DNA of 64,000 nt from Prevotellaceae bacterium. Its GTDB lineage: Bacteria > Bacteroidota > Bacteroidia > Bacteroidales > Bacteroidaceae. A program made the position numbers and the translations under genes. Location of the stretch: assembly GCA_019420585.1 (NCBI GenBank), contig JAHZGX010000004.1, positions 124,001 through 188,000 of the forward strand, in the 5' to 3' direction. The notes beneath the pieces are model-generated. The model worked only from the letters and a program-made list of their open reading frames with translations. It was not told where the DNA came from and did not search any database. Each line of letters starts with the position of its first letter. Position 1 is the stretch's first letter. This document shows, one piece after another, positions 16,660 through 25,084 of the stretch.

Positions 16660-18861
16660 TTACTGCAGGTATTGCTTGAAGTGGTTGGTTATCTGGCGGA
16701 AGAGATGCACCCGTGTGTTGCCACCATAGATGCCATGGTTGCGGTTGGTGTAGGTCAACTCACGGAAATCCTTGTTGGCCTGTACCAGAGCCTCGGTGTA
16801 TTCGGCCGCGTTGCGGAAGTGCACGTTGTCATCGGCCATGCCGTGAACCAGCAGCAGATGTCCGCTCAGTTGCGCCGCACGACCTATGGGCGACACGTCA
16901 TAGCCGGGGCCGTTCTCCTTGGGGGTGCGCATGAAGCGCTCCGTGTACACACTGTCGTAATACCGCCAGTCGGTGGGTGCGGCCACGGCCACACCAGCAG
17001 CGAAGACGGGGCGACCCTCACTCATGCTCATCAGGGTGCAGAAGCCACCGTAACTCCAGCCCCAGATACCAATCTTCGAGGCATCCACATAGGGCAGGGA
17101 GGCAGCATAGAGGGCGGCCTCCACCTGGTCATGGCTCTCCAATTGACCCAGTTTCAGATAGGTGCACTGCTCGAAGTCACGGCCACGGCCACCCGTCCCG
17201 CGACCGTCCACGATGAGGCTGATGAAGCCCTGCTCTGCCAGGTACTGCTCATAGAGCATGCCTCCCATGTTGCCGGCATTCCAGCTGTCGAGCACCTGCT
17301 GGCTGCCGGGGCCGCTGTACTGGAACAATATGACGGGGTACTTGCGACTCTCATTGAAGTCGGGGGGGAGCACCATCAGGCCGTTGAGCTGCACTCCGTC
17401 CTGGGTGTTGAAGGAGATGATGCGCCTCTCGCCCAGGTTCAACCCGGCCAGGGTGCCGCGCAGGGCGGCGTTGTCCTCCAGTGTGCCGAGAGTCTTCCCG
17501 TTGGCATCGCACAGGGTGGTCACGGGCGGTGTCTGCAGGTTGCTCCACACGTTCATGTAGTACTGGCAACCCTTGCTGAACACGGCATCGTTCGTTCCCT
17601 TCTGGCTGCTCAACTTCACGGTCTTGCCCTTGATGTCGGTCTTGTAGACAGCCTTGTAGAGCGGTCCCTCCTGGTTGGAGGCGTAATACACCATGCCCTT
17701 GCGGCTGTCATAGCCGTAGAAGTCGGTCACCACGCACTGCCCGGTGGTGAGCTGGCGCTTGAGCGTGCCGTTGAGGTCATAGAGGTAGAGCTGGTTCCAT
17801 CCGCTGCGCTCGCTCATGAGCACGAACCCGTTGTCGGTGGTCCGGAAACTCTTGTACACGTCCTCCGATATGTACTTCTCCGCCTGATCGCGCACGATGA
17901 GCCGGCACTCCGTGCTGCGCGGGTTGGCCACATAGATGTCCAGGCAGTCCTGATGTCGGTTCTGCGTGAGGATGAGCAGCTTCAGGGGGTCGTTGGTGAA
18001 GGTGATGCGGGGGATGTAGCCGTCGGGGGCAAGCGGCAGCTTCATCTGGCGTGTGGCGCGGCTCTTGATGTCGAAGCTGTGCACGGTGACGGTGCTGTTG
18101 GTGGCACCTGCCACGGGGTACTTGTAGGCATAGGCTCCGGGGTACTCGGCATATTCCTCCTTGGCCGGGGCGAGTCCCTTGTAGAGGGGGAAGGAGAAGG
18201 TGGGCACGGCCTTCTCGTCATACTTCACCCAGGCCAGCATGGTGGCGTCGCTGTTGAAGTCGAAGGCACGGCTGAGCGAGAACTCCTCCTCGTTCACCCA
18301 GTCGGGCTTGCCGTTGAGCACCTCGCCGAACTTGCCGTCCTTGGTCACCTGCGTCTCGCTGTTGTTGAAGAGGAGTTTGACCAGGAACAGGTTGCCGTCC
18401 CTCACGAAGGCCACCATGTTGCCGTCGGGGCTCCACTTGGGCACCTCCTGCGCACCGTTCTCGCTCAGGTTGGCGACGGTCTTGTTCTTCACGTTGTATA
18501 TGTAGTACTCCGCCGTGCGGCTGTGGCGGTAGATGGAGCGCGTGTCGGTCTGCAGCAGGATGTGGGTCTCGTCGGGACTCATGATGTAGCCGTCGAGGCG
18601 TGGCAGTTGTATGCGCTGCTTCAGCATGGAGGGGTCGAAGAGCACCCCCGTCTGCTTGCCCGTGCGGAAACTGTAGCGCAGTATCTGCTTGCCGTCCGCG
18701 CTCAACTGGCTGTAGCTCTCGCCGTCGGCCAGGGGGGTCACCCCATGGATGCGCCGGGCGGAGTAGGTGCCGTTCGTAAGGTTCTCGATTGTGAGGTTCT
18801 CCGCAGGGCGGGTCGTGGTCAGTCCGCAGAGCAGAGCCGTCAGGAGTAATAGCCTTTTCAT
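16660..18861 (-). CDS. Dipeptidyl peptidase IV (S9B), exported
   Basis: DPP IV removes N-terminal dipeptides with Pro or Ala at position 2. The protein has 733 residues with a signal peptide, a propeller domain and a C-terminal alpha/beta-hydrolase domain. The Glu-Glu motif that anchors the substrate N terminus is seen in DWVNEEEFSL. The catalytic triad is Ser in GWSYGG (about 603), Asp in MADDNVH (about 678) and His in NRNHGIYG (about 709). The start ATG at 18861 was chosen because a signal peptide begins there; the upstream extension of the open frame is composed of non-protein-like sequence and overlaps the divergent radical SAM gene. It leads a three-gene operon of secreted proteins. Confidence 0.93.
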   Translation of the reverse strand: MKRLLLLTALLCGLTTTRPAENLTIENLTNGTYSARRIHGVTPLADGESYSQLSADGKQILRYSFRTGKQTGVLFDPSMLKQRIQLPRLDGYIMSPDETHILLQTDTRSIYRHSRTAEYYIYNVKNKTVANLSENGAQEVPKWSPDGNMVAFVRDGNLFLVKLLFNNSETQVTKDGKFGEVLNGKPDWVNEEEFSLSRAFDFNSDATMLAWVKYDEKAVPTFSFPLYKGLAPAKEEYAEYPGAYAYKYPVAGATNSTVTVHSFDIKSRATRQMKLPLAPDGYIPRITFTNDPLKLLILTQNRHQDCLDIYVANPRSTECRLIVRDQAEKYISEDVYKSFRTTDNGFVLMSERSGWNQLYLYDLNGTLKRQLTTGQCVVTDFYGYDSRKGMVYYASNQEGPLYKAVYKTDIKGKTVKLSSQKGTNDAVFSKGCQYYMNVWSNLQTPPVTTLCDANGKTLGTLEDNAALRGTLAGLNLGERRIISFNTQDGVQLNGLMVLPPDFNESRKYPVILFQYSGPGSQQVLDSWNAGNMGGMLYEQYLAEQGFISLIVDGRGTGGRGRDFEQCTYLKLGQLESHDQVEAALYAASLPYVDASKIGIWGWSYGGFCTLMSMSEGRPVFAAGVAVAAPTDWRYYDSVYTERFMRTPKENGPGYDVSPIGRAAQLSGHLLLVHGMADDNVHFRNAAEYTEALVQANKDFRELTYTNRNHGIYGGNTRVHLFRQITNHFKQYLQ

Positions 18862-18893
18862 GTTCTGTGCTTGTTTGTTGTGTACTTCAAGGA

Positions 18894-18901
18894 CAAAGGT
18901 A
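18894..18901 (-). promoter_or_regulatory. -7 box for the DPP IV operon
   Basis: The minus strand reads TACCTTTG, a match to TAnnTTTG, 32 bp upstream of the DPP IV ATG. It is one half of a divergent promoter pair with the box at 18955. Confidence 0.6.
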
Positions 18902-18954
18902 CGACAAATCATCAAAAGCCATGTCCCCCCGGCCGCCGTTTCTCCTTTTTTGCG

Positions 18955-18962
18955 TACTTTTG
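18955..18962 (+). promoter_or_regulatory. -7 box abutting the radical SAM start codon
   Basis: TACTTTTG matches TAnnTTTG but ends only 4 nt before the ATG at 18967. Since transcription normally begins a few nucleotides after this box, the mRNA would have almost no 5' leader. Confidence 0.5.
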
Positions 18963-18966
18963 CCGC

Positions 18967-19854
18967 ATGGAATACAAGGAGTTCGGAGCCTGGCTGCAGG
19001 CTGAGCTGGGCTGCAAGGCCCAGAAGATTTCGGTGGACGCGGGCTTCTCCTGCCCCAACAGGGACGGGACGGTGGGGAGGGGCGGATGCACCTTCTGTGA
19101 CAACCGCACATTCAACCCCGCCTACTGCCGCCGGGGAGGCTCGGTGGCGGAGCAGCTGGAGGAGGGGAAGAGGTTCTTCGCACGGAAGTACCCGGCCCTG
19201 AAATACCTGGCTTACTTCCAGTCGTACACCAACACCCACGGCCCGCTGGACCGCCTGGCCGCGCTCTACGAGGAGGCGCTGGAGGTGCCCGGCGTGGTGG
19301 GGCTGGTCATCGGCACGCGCCCCGACTGCATGCCCGAGCCGCTGCTGGACTACCTGGAGGCGCTGGGCCGCCGCACCTTCCTGCTGGTGGAGTATGGGGT
19401 GGAAAGCGCCGACGAGGACACCCTGCTGCGCATCAACCGCGGGCACACCTTCCGCCAGGCCGAGGATGCCATACGCAGGACCGCCGCGCGGGGCATACGC
19501 GTGGGGGCGCACATGATACTGGGATTCCCCTGGGAGACGCGCGCCGCACTCATGGCTCAGGCCGACCGCCTGGCCACCCTGCCGCTCACCACGCTCAAGC
19601 TGCACCAGCTGCAGGTCATACGAGGCACGGAACTGGCACGGCAGTATGCCGCCGCGCCCTGGCACATGCCCACGGCCGAGGAGTACATCGACCTGGTGCT
19701 GGAATACGTGAGCCACCTCCCGCAGACGCTCGTGCTGGAACGCTTCGTCAGCCAGAGCCCGCCGGAATACGTCATCGCCCCCCGCTGGGGACTGAAGAAC
19801 CATGAATTTGCGGCACTTGTGAGGAAAGCCATGATGAAACGCAAGGGGCTGTAA
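18967..19854 (+). CDS. Radical SAM protein (TIGR01212/YhcC-like)
   Basis: The 295-residue protein begins close to the motif QKISVDAGFSCPNRDGT and carries the three cysteines CPNRD...GGCTFC that would bind the 4Fe-4S cluster, in the spacing of the TIGR01212 radical SAM family. Downstream conserved segments are FQSYTNTHGP, VIGTRPDC, VEYGVESADEDTL and HMILGFPWE. The reaction catalysed by this family is not settled; a tRNA or other modification role has been proposed. The start at 18967 was preferred because homology begins there, even though the promoter box is nearly adjacent. Codons are very GC-rich. Confidence 0.9.
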   Translation: MEYKEFGAWLQAELGCKAQKISVDAGFSCPNRDGTVGRGGCTFCDNRTFNPAYCRRGGSVAEQLEEGKRFFARKYPALKYLAYFQSYTNTHGPLDRLAALYEEALEVPGVVGLVIGTRPDCMPEPLLDYLEALGRRTFLLVEYGVESADEDTLLRINRGHTFRQAEDAIRRTAARGIRVGAHMILGFPWETRAALMAQADRLATLPLTTLKLHQLQVIRGTELARQYAAAPWHMPTAEEYIDLVLEYVSHLPQTLVLERFVSQSPPEYVIAPRWGLKNHEFAALVRKAMMKRKGL

Positions 19855-20316
19855 GGAAGACTTCCACCCATCTTTTCAGTTGCGGGGGACGCAACCGCTC
19901 AGTTGCGAGGGACGCAACAACTCAGTTGCGGGGGACGCAACAACTCTGTTGCGGGGGACGCAACAACTCAGTTGCGGGGGACGCAACCGCTCAGTTGCGG
20001 GGGACGCAACAACTCAGTTGCGGGGGACGCAACCGCTCTGCACGGCCTCACGTGATAGTACTGCACTGCGTCGCGAGATAGACCTGCACTGCGTCACGAG
20101 ACAAATCTATTGCGCGTTTCGCGACCCATTTTCAGGGGAACTTCCATCCATACGGGAAAAACACGGGCGGCAGGGCGCGGACGTTCCGGCAAATAGTGGT
20201 AACTTTACGTCTGCCCACGCAGGGCACCGCCGCACCGCAAGCCACGCCACGGCCAAAGGGCGAGGGAGGAGCAAGCGGCGGGAACCTCAGGAAGACAAAG
20301 ACAACACCCAAACAAT
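19855..20316. other. Gene-free interval with tandem arrays
   Basis: This 462-bp interval between the radical SAM gene and the acyltransferase gene holds the 23-bp array described separately (19879-20129). The remaining 20130-20316 shows no gene. TAACTTTA at 20200-20207 is one mismatch from a -7 box and could serve the acyltransferase gene. Confidence 0.6.
19879..20129. repeat. 23-bp tandem array of hairpin units, with diverged tail
   Basis: Seven units lie in exact 23-bp register from 19879 to 20033. Each has a 17-bp self-complementary core (GTTGCG, 5-nt G-rich loop, CGCAAC) and a 6-bp spacer that is CGCTCA, AACTCA or AACTCT. Only copy 2 has a core substitution, in the loop. The 23-bp register continues through four diverged units: 20038-20060, 20061-20083, 20084-20106 and about 20107-20129. 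The array starts 25 bp after a stop codon. The period is not a multiple of three, so it is not a coding repeat. Possible roles are terminator, protein-binding array or selfish minisatellite; none is shown. Confidence 0.9.
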
Positions 20317-21507
20317 ATGGCACACGACAACATTTACCTTGCATCCAAGCCGCGCTACGAGATTCTCGACGGGCTGCGCGGCGTGGCATCCATCCTTGTG
20401 ATGTTCTTCCATTTCTCCATGGCCTACAACTTCAGCCGCACGGAGACCCCGCTGGGGCACATCTCCATGGCCGTGGACTTTTTCTTCCTGCTCTCCGGCT
20501 ACGTCATCGGCTATGCCTACGACGACCGCTGGGGCAGCATGAGCGTGTGGGGCTTCTGCAAGCGCCGCCTGGTCAGGCTGCACCCCATGATTGTCATGGG
20601 CACGCTGGTGGGCACGGTGCTGTTCTACTTCACCGGCTCGTTCGAGCCGGGCGACCACAGCTCGCACCTGGTGGACCAGACCTCCGTGGGCATGCTGCTC
20701 CTCATCACCCTGCTGGGCATGCTGCTCATCCCCACGCCCAAGAGCCTCGACATACGCGGCTGGGCCGAGACCAACAACCTCAACCCCGCCCACTGGTCGC
20801 TCTTCTTCGAGTACATCGCCAACATCCTCTACGCCCTCTTCATCCGCCGCTTCTCCAAGAAGGCGCTGGCCGTGCTCGTGCTGGCAGCCGCCTTCCTCAC
20901 GCTGGACAAGACGCTCCACCTGGACGTGTTCGGCATGTATGCCGACATGGGCGGCGGGCGCAACTCCATAGGCGGAGGCTTCTACCTCACCGGGCAGCAC
21001 CTCTTCATCGGCTTCGTGCGCCTGCTCTACCCCTTCTTCTGCGGACTGCTGCTCAGCCGCCTCGGGGCACGCATCCCGGTGCGCGGAGGCTTCTGGTGGT
21101 GCACCCTCATGCTCACGGCACTGCTGCTGATGCCCTTCATCCCAGGCGGGGAGATAGGCACCCCGGGCTGCCTGGACGGCATCTACTACGCCGTGAGCAT
21201 CCTCGTGCTCTTCCCCCTGCTGGTGTGCATGGGAGCAGGCAGCCGGGTCACGGGGCGCAGCAGCCGCGTGTGCCGCTTCCTGGGCGACATCTCCTATCCG
21301 CTCTACGTCACCCACAACCCCATAGCCTTCCTGCAGCGCAAGTGGGTGGTGGAGCACCCCAATGCCCCGCTCAGCCAGCACGTCTTCATCTTCGTCATCC
21401 TCTGCCTCACCGCCATTGCACTGGCATGGGCCATGCTCCGGCTCTATGACGAGCCCGTGCGCAAGTGGCTCCGGGAGAAACTGTGGAAGAAGGCCGCCGC
21501 CCGCTGA
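20317..21507 (+). CDS. Membrane acyltransferase (acyltransferase 3/OafA family)
   Basis: The 396 residues form about ten transmembrane segments. Near the N terminus is the family motif YEILDGLRGVASILVMFFHF (about residues 10-29), whose His is the proposed catalytic residue, followed by the second conserved segment VDFFFLLSGYVIGYAY and KRRLVRLHPM. Such enzymes O-acylate polysaccharides or other envelope sugars using acyl-CoA from the cytosol. No glycan genes flank it, so the acceptor is unknown. It converges with the ABC ATPase gene, with a terminator between. Confidence 0.9.
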   Translation: MAHDNIYLASKPRYEILDGLRGVASILVMFFHFSMAYNFSRTETPLGHISMAVDFFFLLSGYVIGYAYDDRWGSMSVWGFCKRRLVRLHPMIVMGTLVGTVLFYFTGSFEPGDHSSHLVDQTSVGMLLLITLLGMLLIPTPKSLDIRGWAETNNLNPAHWSLFFEYIANILYALFIRRFSKKALAVLVLAAAFLTLDKTLHLDVFGMYADMGGGRNSIGGGFYLTGQHLFIGFVRLLYPFFCGLLLSRLGARIPVRGGFWWCTLMLTALLLMPFIPGGEIGTPGCLDGIYYAVSILVLFPLLVCMGAGSRVTGRSSRVCRFLGDISYPLYVTHNPIAFLQRKWVVEHPNAPLSQHVFIFVILCLTAIALAWAMLRLYDEPVRKWLREKLWKKAAAR

Positions 21508-21529
21508 CGGCATGCCGCGGAAGACAGGA

Positions 21530-21567
21530 GAGGGGCTGCATCACCGCCAAAGTGTGTGCAGCCCCTC
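21530..21567. terminator. Bidirectional terminator-like hairpin
   Basis: An 11-bp perfect inverted repeat (GAGGGGCTGCA at 21530-21540 with TGCAGCCCCTC at 21557-21567, loop 16 nt) lies between convergent genes. There is no strong T-tract. Confidence 0.55.
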
Positions 21568-21610
21568 CCGCATGTATCTCCCTCGCTGCGGGGAAAAGCA
21601 TTCCTTGTGC

Positions 21611-22390
21611 CTATGGGGTGACATGGAACGAGCGCGTGCGTGGGACGAACTCCACGCCCTGGCACTCAAAGAAGCGCGCTATGGTGCCATCGGCTGCCAG
21701 CTCACGGGGAGTGCCCACCGACAGGCCCCTGCCGTCCATCAGCCAAAGGCCGTCGGCCAGCTGCAAGGCCAGTTCCACATCGTGGGTGCTCAGCAGCACG
21801 GCCTTCTGCATGTCATGGGCCAGGCGGCTCAGCAGGCGCAGGGTGTCCACCTTGGAGGGGAAGTCCAGGAAGGCCGTGGGCTCATCGAGCAGGATGACGG
21901 GAGTGTGCTGAGCCAGCGCCTTGGCTATCACGGCCTTCTGCCGCTCCCCGTCGCTCAGCGAGCGCACCTGCCTGTCGGCCAGGGAGCCGATGCCCACCTG
22001 CCGCATGGCAAGGTCCACCATGCGGCGGTCATCGGCCTGCAGGGTTCCCCAGAACCCGGTGTAGGGGGCGCGCCCCATGCCCACGAGGTCGCGCACGGTG
22101 AGCCCATACACGTCAATGCGCTCCGTAAGCACCACGCTCATGGATTGGCTCAACTGCGCCGCGCCCATCCGGCCCACCGGCACGCCGCCCACCGTCACCT
22201 GTCCGCCCAGGGCAGGCTGGAAGCCCCCTATGGTGCGCAGCAGCGTGCTCTTGCCCGCGCCGTTCGCACCCAGCAGGCACACGAGCGAGCCTCCGGCCAA
22301 AGTGGCCTTCAGGCCGTTTGCCACCACGTGGCGGCCATACCCTATGGCCACATCGTCCAGCCTTATCTCCATATCCTTATCTCCTGTCAT
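21611..22390 (-). CDS. ABC transporter ATPase, iron-siderophore/cobalamin type
   Basis: The 259-residue protein has Walker A GANGAGKSTL (about residues 39-48), the signature LSDGERQ, Walker B VILLDEPTAFLD and the H-loop STHDVEL. The sequence type is that of FecE/BtuD ATPases, which power FecCD/BtuC permeases. The partner permease and binding protein lie upstream in the same transcript, but a GH20 gene stands between the permease and this gene. The substrate is therefore assigned only as a siderophore, heme or cobalamin class compound. Confidence 0.9.
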   Translation of the reverse strand: MTGDKDMEIRLDDVAIGYGRHVVANGLKATLAGGSLVCLLGANGAGKSTLLRTIGGFQPALGGQVTVGGVPVGRMGAAQLSQSMSVVLTERIDVYGLTVRDLVGMGRAPYTGFWGTLQADDRRMVDLAMRQVGIGSLADRQVRSLSDGERQKAVIAKALAQHTPVILLDEPTAFLDFPSKVDTLRLLSRLAHDMQKAVLLSTHDVELALQLADGLWLMDGRGLSVGTPRELAADGTIARFFECQGVEFVPRTRSFHVTP

Positions 22391-22439
22391 TGTCCATGGG
22401 TTCCCACCACTCCTGCCCGGGAGTGCAGAAACCGCAGGC

Positions 22440-24041
22440 TCACTCGAATGTGGTGCAGTACTTATAGCCCAGGCGGCGGTAGAGACGCTGCAGGGCAGGC
22501 AGGCGGTTCTGGCTGAACTCTTCGAAGTTCTTGGCCTCGGGCTGCATCCACTGCACCTCGCTCATGGCTGCCAGGCGGGGCAGGAGCATGTACATGACGT
22601 GGTCGGGGCTGAGGACATACTCGGTCCAGAGGTTGCACTGCGCACCGATGATGAACTTGCCCTCCTCCTCGGTCAGCTCGGCAGGCACCGGCTCCATGCT
22701 GTACACCTTGCTCAGGGGCAGGTAGCCACCGATGGCCAGGGGCTGCCGGCTCTGGTTCTTCAGTTGGTAATAGTCAATGTAGCAGTGGCTGCTGGGAGTC
22801 ATGATGACCCTGTGGTGCTGGCGTGCGGCCTCAATGCCTCCCTGGTATCCGCGCCAGCTCATCACGCTGGCGTTCTCGCTCAGTCCACCCTCCAGGGTCT
22901 CGTCCCAACCAATAATCTCACGCCCCTTGGCAGCCAGGTAGTGCTCTATGTCCTGGTTGATGTAGGTCTGCAACTGCGCTTCCTGCTTCAGCCCCAGCTC
23001 CTTCATCTTGGCCTGGCACTTGGGGCACTCCTTCCAGCGGTTGCGCGGGCTCTCGTCTCCGCCAATGTGGATGTACTTCCCGGGGAACACCTCACACACC
23101 TCGTCGAGCACCTTGTGCAGGAACTCCAGCGTCTTGGGGTTGCCCGCGCAGAGCACCTCCTGCGAGATGCCCCACTGCCCCCACACCTGGTAAGGGCCGC
23201 CCGTGCATCCCAGTTCGGGATACACGCTGAGAGCCGCCACCATGTGTCCCGGCAGGTCTATCTCGGGAATCACGGTGATGAAGCGTTCCTCGGCATAGCG
23301 CACGATTTCCTTCATCTCCTCCTGCGTGTAGTAGCCGGTCTCGGGAGTGTCATCGTAGATTTCGTTGCCGGCATTGTCCAGCCCCACGTTGTGCCCGATG
23401 ATGGTGCGGGGGCGAACGCTTGCCTTGGCTGCCAGTTCGGGCAGGCTCTTCATCTCGAAGCGCCATCCCTGGTCATCGGTCAGGTGCCAGTGGAACTTGT
23501 TGATGCCGTGCAGGGCCAGTATGTCAATGAACTTCTTGATGAAGGGGACGGGGAAGAAGTGGCGCGCACAGTCGAGTTCCGTGCCGCGATAGGCGAAGCG
23601 CGGCTCGCCGCTCACCCTGGCATAAGGGAGGCGCAGGGTGTCGCCCGTCTCGTCTGCCACGCTCTTGCGCAACGTCTGCAGGCCATAGAACACACCGCTC
23701 TCGCTGGCTCCCTGTATGCGTATGCCCTTCTTGTCCACGGTGATGGCATACGCATCGGGGGTCTCGCTCTTCAGTCCCAGCATCAACTGCACTCCGGGCA
23801 CCGGCTTCTTGCCGGCCTCCTCTGCCCTGAGTGACAGGTATCCGGCCGCCAGGCGGGCATTGCTCTCCATCTTGGCATTACCCTTGGGATAGGTTACGGC
23901 CTGCCCCTTGACGAGCAGTGCCACCTTCCCGCTGGGGTCGATGTCAACCTGCTGCGGCAGGGGAATGGTCTGGTAAGTGACTTGTGCGTTGGCAGCCAGC
24001 GTCATGCAGGCAGCGGTCAACAGTAGGGTTGCTTTTCTCAT
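22440..24041 (-). CDS. Exported beta-N-acetylhexosaminidase (GH20)
   Basis: GH20 enzymes release terminal GlcNAc or GalNAc by substrate-assisted catalysis. The 533 residues begin with a signal peptide (MRKATLLLTAACMTLAANA), then a GH20b-type N-terminal domain, then the barrel with FHWHLTDDQGWRFEMK and the catalytic Asp-Glu pair in HIGGDESPR (Glu about residue 330). The start at 24041 is chosen for the signal peptide; the open frame extends upstream through the permease gene and is not credible there. The gene sits 26 bp after the permease and 49 bp before the ABC ATPase, inside an importer operon. Confidence 0.93.
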   Translation of the reverse strand: MRKATLLLTAACMTLAANAQVTYQTIPLPQQVDIDPSGKVALLVKGQAVTYPKGNAKMESNARLAAGYLSLRAEEAGKKPVPGVQLMLGLKSETPDAYAITVDKKGIRIQGASESGVFYGLQTLRKSVADETGDTLRLPYARVSGEPRFAYRGTELDCARHFFPVPFIKKFIDILALHGINKFHWHLTDDQGWRFEMKSLPELAAKASVRPRTIIGHNVGLDNAGNEIYDDTPETGYYTQEEMKEIVRYAEERFITVIPEIDLPGHMVAALSVYPELGCTGGPYQVWGQWGISQEVLCAGNPKTLEFLHKVLDEVCEVFPGKYIHIGGDESPRNRWKECPKCQAKMKELGLKQEAQLQTYINQDIEHYLAAKGREIIGWDETLEGGLSENASVMSWRGYQGGIEAARQHHRVIMTPSSHCYIDYYQLKNQSRQPLAIGGYLPLSKVYSMEPVPAELTEEEGKFIIGAQCNLWTEYVLSPDHVMYMLLPRLAAMSEVQWMQPEAKNFEEFSQNRLPALQRLYRRLGYKYCTTFE

Positions 24042-24067
24042 TGCTTTTATGTTTAAGTTGTCAGTAG

Positions 24068-25084
24068 TCAGAATCGGTTCTTGCCCAGTATCACATAGAG
24101 TATGACCGGCGTGCCCAGCAGGGGCGTGATGACATTGATGGGGATGACCGTGCCGCCTCCCGGCAGGGTGCACAGGAGGTTGCAGGAGAGTGCCAGTGCC
24201 GCGCCCACCAGCATGGCCGTGGGAAGCAGGATGCGGTGGGTGCCGGTGTGCAGGAGCATGCGGGCTATATGGGGAACGGCCAGGCCCAGGAAGGCAACGG
24301 GGCCGCAGAAGGCCGTGGTGACGGCAGTGAGCAGTCCTGTCACCAAGAGCAGTGCCTGGCGTACGCGCCTGACATTCACGCCCAGGTTCTGTGCATAACG
24401 CTCGCCCAGCAGCAAGGCATCAAGGGGCTTGGCCAGCAGCAGGGCACCGGCCAGGCCGCTGAGGACAAGCACGACGAAGACCGGCAGGCGGTCAGAAGAC
24501 ACACTGCTGAAGTTGCCCATGCCCCACAGGACATAATGGTGCACGCCCTCTTCGGTGGCAAGATAACTGAGCAACTGGATAACGCTGCCCGTCACGTAAC
24601 TGAGCACCACGCCCGCAATGAGCAGGGTGAGCGCATTGCGCAATATCTGCGAGAGCACAATAAGCAGCGCCATGACCAGCAACGCGCCCGCCATGGCCGC
24701 CATGATGACCAGCAGGTAGCCACCAGCCGAGAGATTGCCAAGAGTCACCGTGCCACCAAGCATGAGCATCACCACGGCCACGCCCAGGCTGGCTCCGGCA
24801 TCGATGCCCAGGATGGAAGGACCGGCCAGAGGGTTGCGGAAAGAGGTTTGCAGCATCAGTCCGCAGGCGCTGAGCGAGGCTCCGCACAGCAGTGCCGTGA
24901 TGGCCTGGGGGATGCGCCCCTCCCAGATGATGTAGGTCCATGCGTGATGCCCCTCCACCTCCCGGCCGCAAAGAATCTCCCACACGGCACGGCAAGGTAT
25001 GTCAAGCGAACCATACCACACATTGGCCAGCGCAAGCGCGACCGTCACAAAGGACAGCAGCAGTATGGTAAGGCCGTGTCTCAT
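24068..25084 (-). CDS. FecCD/BtuC-type ABC permease
   Basis: The 338 residues are strongly hydrophobic with about ten helices. Conserved motifs of FecCD permeases are present: QAITALLCGASLSACGLMLQ, NPLAGPSILGIDAGASLG and FCGPVAFLGLAVPHIAR (about residues 263-279). These inner-membrane proteins import siderophores, heme or vitamin B12 with a periplasmic binding protein. The start overlaps the stop of the binding-protein gene by 4 bp (ATGA), showing translational coupling. Confidence 0.94.
   Translation of the reverse strand: MRHGLTILLLSFVTVALALANVWYGSLDIPCRAVWEILCGREVEGHHAWTYIIWEGRIPQAITALLCGASLSACGLMLQTSFRNPLAGPSILGIDAGASLGVAVVMLMLGGTVTLGNLSAGGYLLVIMAAMAGALLVMALLIVLSQILRNALTLLIAGVVLSYVTGSVIQLLSYLATEEGVHHYVLWGMGNFSSVSSDRLPVFVVLVLSGLAGALLLAKPLDALLLGERYAQNLGVNVRRVRQALLLVTGLLTAVTTAFCGPVAFLGLAVPHIARMLLHTGTHRILLPTAMLVGAALALSCNLLCTLPGGGTVIPINVITPLLGTPVILYVILGKNRF

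Noticed and set aside
16672..18849. Long plus-strand open frame (725 codons)
   Set aside because: It is antisense to DPP IV, which has a full catalytic triad and signal peptide; the frame is open because of GC-rich codon bias.
18862..19803. N-terminal extension of DPP IV
   Set aside because: The extra 314 codons are antisense to the radical SAM gene and place the signal peptide internally.
19879..20033. CRISPR-like array
   Set aside because: Repeat and spacer are 17 and 6 bp, the spacers recur, and no cas genes are present; it is a tandem repeat.
20196..21449. Plus-strand open frame of 417 codons overlapping the acyltransferase
   Set aside because: Alternate frame of the acyltransferase gene; His/Pro/Arg-rich composition and no membrane pattern.
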